Of a stretch of 6,349 nucleotides of DNA, positions 1 through 5,203 are shown piece by piece. The DNA is from Desulfobacteraceae bacterium (GTDB lineage Bacteria > Desulfobacterota > Desulfobulbia > Desulfobulbales > Desulfobulbaceae), in NCBI GenBank assembly GCA_022837185.1, contig JALHJD010000177.1, forward strand, positions 1-6,349, written 5' to 3'. Within the stretch, counting starts at the first letter, position 1. Each line of letters begins with the position of its first letter. The notes beneath the pieces are model-generated. The model was not told the origin of the DNA and made no database searches. It worked only from the letters and a program-made list of their open reading frames with translations. Made by a program: the position numbers and the translations under genes.

Positions 1-14
1 CCCATACATTTTCC

Positions 15-20
15 AGGAGA
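15..20 (+). promoter_or_regulatory. Shine-Dalgarno of the alcohol dehydrogenase gene
   Basis: AGGAGA lies 7 nt before the ATG at 28, a near-ideal anti-16S match and spacing, which supports that start. The window begins only 14 bases further upstream, so the promoter, if the gene has its own, is not visible. Confidence 0.8.
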
Positions 21-27
21 GTTTCCC

Positions 28-1197
28 ATGACACTGCCGGCAGCCTACACCATTACCCAGCCCACCCGCATTCACTTCGGTCTCCACAGCATCCAGAACC
101 TCAGCCGGATCGTCACCGGCCTGGGCGGCACCAAGCCGCTGGTGGTGATTGACCCCGGCCTGCAGAAGGCGGGTCTGGACGCCGACATCACCGCCTCCCT
201 GGATGAAGAGGGAATCAAGTACGTTGTCTCCACCAAGGTTGACCCCGAACCGAGTCTCCGGCTGGCCGACAAGGCCGCCGAAACCGCCCGGAAAAACAAG
301 TGCGACTGCGTGATCGGGGCCGGCGGCGGTTCAGCCATGGACATCGCCAAAGCGGCGGCGATCCTGCTGACCAACGGCGGCAAGGCCGCCGATTATCTGG
401 GGCTGGGCAAGATCAAGAAACCCGGGGTGCCGAAAATCATGGTGCCCACCTCGGCGGGAACCGGGGCCGAGGTCACCTTCACCGCCGTCTTCATCAACGA
501 AAAAACCGGCTCCAAGGGAGGAATGAACGGCGACCCTCTTTACCCCGACGCGGCCATCCTCGATCCCATGCTCACCCTCAGCCTGCCGCCCGGAGTCACT
601 GCAAGCACCGGCATTGACGCCCTGACCCACGCCGGCGAGGCATACACCTCCGTCCAGGCCCATCCGATCTCGGAGATGTATTCCCTGGAGGCGATTGAAT
701 TGATCCTCACCCATATCAGGACCGCCTATGCGGACGGGAGGAACGTCGAGGCCCGCTCCGCCATGCTGCTGGCAAGCCTCCTGGCCGGCAAGGCCCTGGC
801 CATGGCCGGGGTGGGACTCGTCCACGCCATGTCCTATCCGCTGGGCGGCATGTTCGGTATTCCGCACGGCCTGGCCAACGCCGTGCTCCTGCCCTATGTG
901 ACCGATTACAACCTGATCGGCGACCTGCGCAAACACACGGTCCTGGCCTCCCTGTTCGGCCATGAGGTTGACGCCATGCCCCTGCGCGAGGCGGCCGCCC
1001 TGGCGGTAGACGGCCTGTTCCAGTTGAACATGGACCTCGACATTCCCGCCACCCTCTCCGATCTGGAGATTCCCGAGGACAGGATAGGGGAGATGGCCGA
1101 TATCGCCCTGACCGTTGCCCGGCCCATTGAAAACAACCCCCGGCGGCCGTCCAGGGAGGATATCATCGCCGTCTACGAATATGCCATGAAGGGATGA
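28..1197 (+). CDS. Iron-containing (group III) alcohol dehydrogenase
   Basis: A 389-residue, full-length member of the iron-dependent alcohol dehydrogenase family, cytosolic NAD(P)-linked enzymes that interconvert alcohols and aldehydes or ketones. The N-terminal Rossmann-like half carries the nucleotide-binding GAGGGS motif (residues 97-102) and the TSAGTGAEVT segment (141-150). The C-terminal helical half carries the expected metal ligands: Asp197 and His201 in GIDALTHAGEAY, His266 in LVHAMSYP and His280 in IPHG. Their spacing closely matches the known ligands of E. coli FucO (D196, H200, H263, H277). Residue 270 is Tyr, whereas FucO-type enzymes have His at the equivalent place (HxMAH); from memory, a large clade with AYP or SYP here exists, so I read it as a subfamily marker, not damage. 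The substrate cannot be assigned from sequence. The gene stands alone on its strand and converges on coaBC with 18 bp between the stops. Confidence 0.95.
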   Translation: MTLPAAYTITQPTRIHFGLHSIQNLSRIVTGLGGTKPLVVIDPGLQKAGLDADITASLDEEGIKYVVSTKVDPEPSLRLADKAAETARKNKCDCVIGAGGGSAMDIAKAAAILLTNGGKAADYLGLGKIKKPGVPKIMVPTSAGTGAEVTFTAVFINEKTGSKGGMNGDPLYPDAAILDPMLTLSLPPGVTASTGIDALTHAGEAYTSVQAHPISEMYSLEAIELILTHIRTAYADGRNVEARSAMLLASLLAGKALAMAGVGLVHAMSYPLGGMFGIPHGLANAVLLPYVTDYNLIGDLRKHTVLASLFGHEVDAMPLREAAALAVDGLFQLNMDLDIPATLSDLEIPEDRIGEMADIALTVARPIENNPRRPSREDIIAVYEYAMKG

Positions 1198-1215
1198 CAG
1201 CGGTCCCGGGCGGCG

Positions 1216-2421
1216 CTACATCTCCGGGATCATCGTTCCGACATGATCCCAGATCCGGTCCGCCGTCTCCTCTTTGGAGAGGAGCGGCAGGGGCCGGCTG
1301 CCTGTCCGGTCGACAAGGATGACCTGGTTGGTGTCGACGTCGAAGCCGGCATCGGGCCTGCCGATGTCGTTGACCACCACCAGGTCGAGATTCTTGGCCT
1401 GCAGCTTGCGCCGTCCTTCTTCCTCGAGATTGTCGCTTTCCGCGGCAAAGCCGACAAGCACCTGACCGGCCTTGCGGTTTCTCCCCAGTTCGGCCAGGAT
1501 GTCCGCGTTCTCCACCAGTTCAATGGCGCCCAGCCCTTCCCGTTTCTTCATCTTGCCCGCCGAGGGCCGCGCCGGGCGAAAGTCGGCCACCGCCGCGGCC
1601 TTGACGATGACCGTGGCCCGGTCCCGCTGCTCCATGACGGCCGCACGCATTTCCGCGGCCGTGGTCACCCTGATGACGTCAATGCCGGGAGGGTCCTCAA
1701 GAACGACCGGGCCGGCAACCAGGGTTACCGCGGCCCCCCTTCTCCGGGCGGTGCGCGCCAGGGCAAAACCCATTTTGCCGGAGGAGCGGTTGCTGAGAAA
1801 CCGGGCCGGATCGAGCGGCTCCCTTGTCGGGCCGGCGGTAATCAGGATATGCTGTCCTTGCAGATCGTTCAGGGAGCAGAGGCGGAGCAGCTCTTCCCGC
1901 ACCACCTCCCATTCAGGCAGGCGTCCGGGACCTTCTTCGCCGCAGGCCAGCCTGCCGCAGTCCGGCTCGACCAGGGTGTACCCCAGCTCCCGCAGGCGGC
2001 GCGCCGCATCACGGGTGGCCTGATGGGCGTACATGGCGGAGTTCATGGCCGGGCAGATAAGAACGGGCTTGCCGGCGGCAGCGTGAACAACGGTTGTCAG
2101 GAGGTTGTCGGCCAGACCGTGGGCCAGCTTGGCCATGGTATTGGCCGTGGCCGGAGCGATCAGCACCAGGTCGGCCTCACGGGCGAGGGTGATGTGGGCC
2201 ATGACCTGGTCGGGATCATCAGCGAACATGTCCACATGCACCCGGTTTCCCGACAGGGCGGAAAACGTCAACGGGGCCACGAAGCGGGCGGCGGCGCCGG
2301 TCATGACAACCGTCACCCCCGCCTCTTCCTTGACCAGGGCGTGCACCCAGCCCGCCGCCTTGAAGGCCGCGATGCCGCCGGTGACGCCGAAGAGTATCTT
2401 CTTGCCCTGCAGACCGGTCAT
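1216..2421 (-). CDS. coaBC: Bifunctional phosphopantothenoylcysteine decarboxylase / phosphopantothenate-cysteine ligase (CoaBC, Dfp)
   Basis: A 401-residue CoaBC fusion of normal length, catalysing two consecutive steps of coenzyme A synthesis in the cytosol. CoaB joins 4'-phosphopantothenate to cysteine using CTP, and CoaC, an FMN enzyme, decarboxylates the product to 4'-phosphopantetheine. The N-terminal CoaC part (about 1-185) shows GVTGGIAAFKA (12-22), catalytic His76 in MAHITLA, the PAMN motif (124-127) and the ACGEEGPGRL flap (159-168) with catalytic Cys160. The C-terminal CoaB part (about 188-401) shows ITAGPTREPLDP (194-205), SNRSSGKMG (210-218) with the conserved Asn211, KAAAVADFRP (274-283), KMKK (290-293) and GFAAES (324-329). 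All key residues are present, so it should be functional in both steps. The ATG at 2421 is preceded by AGGG (2428-2431) at 6 nt, a modest ribosome site. It lies 95 nt downstream of the lipoprotein gene on the same strand and is probably co-transcribed with it, since no T-tailed terminator lies between. Confidence 0.97.
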   Translation of the reverse strand: MTGLQGKKILFGVTGGIAAFKAAGWVHALVKEEAGVTVVMTGAAARFVAPLTFSALSGNRVHVDMFADDPDQVMAHITLAREADLVLIAPATANTMAKLAHGLADNLLTTVVHAAAGKPVLICPAMNSAMYAHQATRDAARRLRELGYTLVEPDCGRLACGEEGPGRLPEWEVVREELLRLCSLNDLQGQHILITAGPTREPLDPARFLSNRSSGKMGFALARTARRRGAAVTLVAGPVVLEDPPGIDVIRVTTAAEMRAAVMEQRDRATVIVKAAAVADFRPARPSAGKMKKREGLGAIELVENADILAELGRNRKAGQVLVGFAAESDNLEEEGRRKLQAKNLDLVVVNDIGRPDAGFDVDTNQVILVDRTGSRPLPLLSKEETADRIWDHVGTMIPEM

Positions 2422-2516
2422 GGGATGCCCTGCCCAGAATGCCCGTTGCCGGCGGAAGCCGGACGGAACACCGTGAAAATCGTTTCCTGTGCGCCCCGGC
2501 GGAACCGGCGCGCCGC

Positions 2517-2996
2517 CTACCGGTCCGTGGCTTCGCCGAACGGGTTCAGGCTCGCGGCGGCAGCCCTGTCAATGGTAACGTAGAGCGTCAGGCCGGTTTT
2601 CCCGAACCTGCTTTCCGAAATCACCATCATGCAGGTCTTGCTGGGCTTGGCAAAGGCAAGAAGGGTTTCCCCGGACGTGGCCTCGCCGACCAGTTTCCAC
2701 TTGTTGTTCTGCATGGAGTTGATGATGAAGTCCTTCAGGGACAACGGCTCGACCCTGCCCGAGTATTTCCAGATGCCGCCGTTGAAGGATTCCGTCTTGA
2801 CGGTCATGGATTTCTCGCGTATCCATTCCATCTGGGTGGGCAGCTCAATATCCTGCAGATCACCGGCGAAGCCGGAAACCGGCGGCAGACCGGGATCAAT
2901 CGGTCCGGCTGTCTTGTCCATACAGCCGGCGAGCGGCAGCAGCATGATCAGGGAAAAAAAGGTGCCGATGCATATATTCCGTAGCCATGTTTTCAT
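2517..2996 (-). CDS. Small uncharacterised lipoprotein
   Basis: A 159-residue protein of unknown function. The N-terminus is a lipoprotein signal: Lys2 and Arg6, a hydrophobic stretch at about 8-21, then the lipobox LAGC (22-25), so Cys25 would be lipidated. The +2 residue is Met, not Asp, which in Gram-negatives usually means sorting to the outer membrane. After a Pro/Gly-rich linker (about 29-43), residues 45-145 look like a compact alpha/beta domain: GGIWKYSGRV (73-82), a helix at about 86-98 (LKDFIINSMQNN), then alternating strands KLVGEA, TLLAFAK, CMMVIS and LTLYVTI. I cannot name the family. The reading frame stays open upstream to 3170, but the start at 2996 is chosen for its strong Shine-Dalgarno, because the signal peptide begins there and because upstream codons would overlap the nitroreductase. 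The ATG overlaps the nitroreductase stop (ATGA), indicating coupled translation. A role at the envelope is inferred from the signal only. Confidence 0.88.
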   Translation of the reverse strand: MKTWLRNICIGTFFSLIMLLPLAGCMDKTAGPIDPGLPPVSGFAGDLQDIELPTQMEWIREKSMTVKTESFNGGIWKYSGRVEPLSLKDFIINSMQNNKWKLVGEATSGETLLAFAKPSKTCMMVISESRFGKTGLTLYVTIDRAAAASLNPFGEATDR

Positions 2997-3517
2997 TCCT
3001 CGTCTCCTTCGATTTCTTGAATGATAAAATCCGTGAGCGGCTTGCGCCGTGACTTCTGGTTGCGATGACTGGGCCGGCCGACGGCCAGCACGGCCATGAG
3101 TTCGTAGTTGTCGTCCAGGTTGAGGATGGCGTTGACTTTGTCCGCGTTCTGCAGTATCTGGCCAAGCCACACCGCCCCCAGACCGAGCTCCTCCGCCGCC
3201 AGGAGCATGTTCTGGATGCAGGCGCCGGCGGACTGGTAGTCCTTCACGGCGTTGTACATCGCCGACCGGTCAAGATAGACAACGATGAGGGCCGCGGCGC
3301 CCAGGATAATATGGGAATAGGTGGTCTGCCCGGAGAGCATTCGCATGGCGGACCGGTCCCGGATTAGAACGAACCGCCATGGCTGGTTGTTGAGCCCGGA
3401 CGGAGCCCATATACCGGCGGTGACGATCCTGTGCAGCAGGTCCCGCTCCACCGGCTCATCGGTGAAGTCACGGATGCTGCGCCGTCTGAAAATCGCTTCC
3501 TGTACTGGTTGAGTCAT
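2993..3517 (-). CDS. Nitroreductase-family FMN-dependent oxidoreductase
   Basis: A 174-residue protein, the short form of the nitroreductase fold, which normally acts as an FMN-binding homodimer reducing nitro compounds, quinones or flavins with NAD(P)H. Residues 12-16 (RRSIR) fit the FMN-phosphate-binding arginine motif that opens these proteins. APSGLNNQPW (38-47) is the typical isoalloxazine-contact loop. The core helix SAGACIQNMLLAAEELGLGAVWLG (96-119) is the family's dimer/FMN helix, and VGRPSHRNQKSRRK (146-159) matches the C-terminal segment whose basic residues contact FMN. The real substrate cannot be predicted, since this fold also covers enzymes unrelated to nitro reduction. It is the first gene of the leftward unit, directly behind a good promoter candidate. 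Its ribosome site is a poor G-rich stretch (GGGCGGGG, 3521-3528), which contrasts with the strong site of the lipoprotein gene overlapping its end. Confidence 0.93.
   Translation of the reverse strand: MTQPVQEAIFRRRSIRDFTDEPVERDLLHRIVTAGIWAPSGLNNQPWRFVLIRDRSAMRMLSGQTTYSHIILGAAALIVVYLDRSAMYNAVKDYQSAGACIQNMLLAAEELGLGAVWLGQILQNADKVNAILNLDDNYELMAVLAVGRPSHRNQKSRRKPLTDFIIQEIEGDEE
3004..3009 (-). promoter_or_regulatory. Strong Shine-Dalgarno of the lipoprotein gene
   Basis: On the minus strand this reads AAGGAG, 7 nt before the ATG at 2996, nearly the ideal site. It lies inside the last codons of the nitroreductase gene. It fixes the lipoprotein start and suggests efficient, possibly higher, translation of the second gene than of the first. 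Confidence 0.75.
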
Positions 3518-3549
3518 ATTCCCCGCCCGATGAGACCATCCGATACCGT

Positions 3550-3578
3550 CTTGTAAAAAAATCCACTTATTTTGTCAA
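3550..3578 (-). promoter_or_regulatory. Predicted sigma70-type promoter for the nitroreductase-lipoprotein-coaBC unit
   Basis: Reading leftward, TTGACA (3578-3573) is a perfect -35 box. It is followed by an optimal 17-nt, mostly A/T spacer and then TACAAG (3555-3550), which matches 4 of 6 positions of TATAAT. Transcription would start near 3543 and give a leader of about 26 nt before the ATG at 3517. It sits in the most AT-rich patch of the window and in the divergent intergenic region, where a promoter is expected. This is a sequence match only. Confidence 0.6.
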
Positions 3579-3581
3579 CTT

Positions 3582-3595
3582 CCATTCACGAATGG
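3582..3595. repeat. 14-bp palindrome next to the leftward promoter, possible operator
   Basis: CCATTC-AC-GAATGG is an inverted repeat with perfect 6-bp arms and a 2-bp centre. It starts 3 bp beyond the -35 box of the leftward promoter candidate and is centred about 45 bp upstream of its predicted start site. Size, symmetry and position fit a binding site for a dimeric regulator of either divergent unit. I do not recognise the motif as belonging to a named regulator, and no regulator gene is present in the window. Chance occurrence is possible. Confidence 0.35.
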
Positions 3596-3654
3596 GACGG
3601 GAGAGAGCCTGATCGATATTGCGGCCGGCGGATGATTCTGGTATGAGAGAGGCC

Positions 3655-3658
3655 GAGG
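3655..3658 (+). promoter_or_regulatory. Shine-Dalgarno of the TatD-family gene
   Basis: GAGG lies 7 nt before the ATG at 3666. It supports this start, which puts a 15-residue, non-conserved N-terminal extension ahead of the family's opening strand SLVDTHCHL. Confidence 0.55.
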
Positions 3659-3665
3659 CACATCC

Positions 3666-4505
3666 ATGGAGAAAAACACACCGTCATTGCCGCGGCCGGA
3701 GCCGGGAATCAGTCTTGTCGACACCCATTGTCATCTCGACATGGACGCCTATGCCCAGGGTCTGGACGGCGTCATCGACGCGGCGGTCGCCGGCGGGGTC
3801 GGCCGGATCATAACCGTCGGCATCGATGCCGACAGCTCCTTTGCGGCGGCGGCCATTGCCGGCCGGTTTGCCAATGTCTGGGCCACGGTCGGGATTCACC
3901 CGCATCACGCGGGAGAGGCAGGAGCGGAGGAGATCCGCCGCATCTCCCGCCTGGCGGAAAACCGGGACGCCAAGGTCGTCGCCTATGGAGAAATAGGACT
4001 CGATTTTGCCAGAAATTACGCTCCCGGGGAGGTCCAGTTGAAGGCGTTCGAGACACAGCTCCAGGCCGCCCGGGAACTCGGGCTGCCGGTCATCATCCAT
4101 GACCGGGACGCCCACGCGGAAACCATGGCGGCCCTGAAGAGGAACGCCCCCTACCCGGCCGGCGGCGTCATGCACTGTTTTTCCGGCGACATCCGCCTGG
4201 CCCGCAGGGTAATTGACGACCTGGGGTTTTTCATCTCCATCCCCGGCATCGTGACCTTCAAAAAAAGCGATGCCCTGCGGCAGGTCGCGCGCGGCATTTC
4301 CCTGGATCATATGCTTCTGGAAACGGACGGCCCGTTCCTTGCCCCGGTCCCGTACCGGGGAAAAGTCAACAAGCCCGAATACCTCATCCATACGGCCAGG
4401 AAAATCGCCGAACTGAGAGACATCCCCCTTGACGAGGTTGCCCGGCGCACCACCCGCAATGCCGAAAAACTGTTCGGCCTGGATCATGAGAGCGCATCGC
4501 CGTGA
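3666..4505 (+). CDS. TatD-family metal-dependent hydrolase (putative deoxyribonuclease)
   Basis: A 279-residue TIM-barrel protein of the amidohydrolase superfamily, slightly longer than the usual 255-265 because of about 15 extra N-terminal residues. All expected metal-site residues are present: His21 and His23 in THCHLD, Glu109 in GEIGLDF, His145 in PVIIHDRDAH, His170 in VMHCFSG and Asp221 in LLETDGPFLAP. The RGKVNKPEYL segment (231-240) and the C-terminal RNAEKLFGL match the family ending. Characterised members are Mg-dependent DNases with 3'-5' exonuclease activity linked to DNA repair and quality control; others, such as YcfH and YjjV, are less well understood, so the exact paralogue is not assigned. 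It is the first gene of a rightward unit and its last codons overlap the YggS start (GTGA at 4502-4505). The start is supported by GAGG at 3655-3658, but a shorter protein starting nearer SLVDTHCHL cannot be excluded. Confidence 0.94.
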   Translation: MEKNTPSLPRPEPGISLVDTHCHLDMDAYAQGLDGVIDAAVAGGVGRIITVGIDADSSFAAAAIAGRFANVWATVGIHPHHAGEAGAEEIRRISRLAENRDAKVVAYGEIGLDFARNYAPGEVQLKAFETQLQAARELGLPVIIHDRDAHAETMAALKRNAPYPAGGVMHCFSGDIRLARRVIDDLGFFISIPGIVTFKKSDALRQVARGISLDHMLLETDGPFLAPVPYRGKVNKPEYLIHTARKIAELRDIPLDEVARRTTRNAEKLFGLDHESASP

Positions 4506-5188
4506 TCTGCGCCAACCTTGCCGCAGTCAGAAAAAACATCGCCGCGGCGGCCCGGAGGTGCGGCCGCGACCCGGGTGAAATCGAGCTGCTGGCCGTATCC
4601 AAACACATGGATGTTGACGCGGTCAGGGAAGCGTGGCGGTGCGGACAGCGCCTCTTCGGCGAAAATTTCGTCCAGGAGGCCAGGGAGAAAATAGCGCGGC
4701 TCGACCCCGGCATAACCTGGCATTTCATCGGCCATCTGCAGAGCAACAAAACGGCGGCGGCCGCCCGACTCTTTCATCTGATTGAAACCGTGGACCGCCT
4801 GAAGGTCGCCGCGGCACTGGACGGACACGCCCTCCGGCTGGGCCGGGTCCTGGACATCCTGGTCCAGGTCAATACCGGCCTGGAAAAGCAGAAATCAGGC
4901 GTGGCCCCTGAAAATGCCGGGCAGTTCCTGAAAGAGTTGTCGTCCCTGCCCAATCTCCGCGTCCGGGGCCTGATGACCGTGCCGCCCTACTCCCCCGATC
5001 CCGAACGTTCACGGCCCTTTTTCAAACTGCTGAAGGAGCTTGCCGAGGATCTGCGTGCGCAAAAACTGTTCGCCGACAATGCCCATGTCATCCTGTCCAT
5101 GGGCATGTCCAACGATTTTGCCGTTGCCGTCGAGGAAGGATCGACGCTGGTCAGGATCGGGACGGCAATTTTCGGTGAACGGACCTGA
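4502..5188 (+). CDS. yggS: YggS/PLPBP-family pyridoxal-phosphate homeostasis protein
   Basis: A 228-residue protein matching the full length of the YggS (PROSC/PLPBP) family, single-domain alanine-racemase-fold barrels that bind pyridoxal 5'-phosphate, have no established enzyme activity and keep vitamin B6 and amino/keto acid pools balanced. The PLP lysine is Lys34 in LLAVSKHM. Other family signatures are GENFVQEAREK (about 53-63), WHFIGHLQSNK, LVQVNTG followed by EKQKSGV, VRGLMTVPPY, and the C-terminal LSMGMSNDFAVAVEEG and VRIGTAIFG segments that hold the PLP phosphate. The start codon is GTG at 4502, overlapping the TatD-family stop as GTGA. It begins the protein at the usual family N-terminus (MICANLAAVRKNI) and points to translational coupling, since only a weak GAGAG-like site precedes it. 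The ugd gene starts 15 nt after its stop. Confidence 0.96.
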   Translation: MICANLAAVRKNIAAAARRCGRDPGEIELLAVSKHMDVDAVREAWRCGQRLFGENFVQEAREKIARLDPGITWHFIGHLQSNKTAAAARLFHLIETVDRLKVAAALDGHALRLGRVLDILVQVNTGLEKQKSGVAPENAGQFLKELSSLPNLRVRGLMTVPPYSPDPERSRPFFKLLKELAEDLRAQKLFADNAHVILSMGMSNDFAVAVEEGSTLVRIGTAIFGERT

Positions 5189-5192
5189 AAAC

Positions 5193-5197
5193 GAGGA
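5193..5197 (+). promoter_or_regulatory. Shine-Dalgarno of ugd
   Basis: GAGGA lies 6 nt before the ATG at 5204, within the short gap after the yggS stop. There is no room for a separate promoter in that gap. The start it defines gives the normal family N-terminus MNITMIGTGYVG, with the glycine-rich loop at residues 7-12. Confidence 0.75.
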
Positions 5198-5203
5198 AAG
5201 TGT

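Noticed and set aside
1204..1229. TCCCGG/CCGGGA inverted repeat between the convergent genes as a bidirectional terminator
   Set aside because: Only 6 bp with a 14-nt loop, partly inside coaBC, with no T-tract on either side.
2491..2511. GC-rich imperfect hairpin between the lipoprotein gene and coaBC as a terminator
   Set aside because: Arms pair only with a 2-nt bulge and no T-run follows on the minus strand, so it does not look like an intrinsic terminator.
1243..2583. A 446-codon open frame on the plus strand opposite coaBC, and a further plus-strand frame at 1472-2023
   Set aside because: coaBC on the other strand has every catalytic motif; the antisense translations are rich in Gly, Arg, His and Pro with no recognisable motif, as expected for shadow frames in GC-rich DNA.
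2997..3170. Longer 217-residue version of the lipoprotein, starting at 3170
   Set aside because: The extra 58 residues overlap the nitroreductase, are Arg/Gln-rich noise and would bury the signal peptide; the start at 2996 has an excellent ribosome site.
3619..3647. TTGCGG, 17 nt, then TATGAG preceded by TG as a rightward promoter for the TatD-family gene
   Set aside because: Only 3 of 6 and 4 of 6 matches, and the implied start would leave a leader of about 12 nt that excludes the GAGG ribosome site.
3619..3813. A 64-codon plus-strand frame starting upstream of the TatD-family gene
   Set aside because: It runs out of frame into the well-supported TatD-family gene and lacks any recognisable feature.
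3684..4487. A 267-codon minus-strand frame opposite the TatD-family gene
   Set aside because: Shadow of a gene with all its metal ligands intact; the antisense product resembles no family I know.
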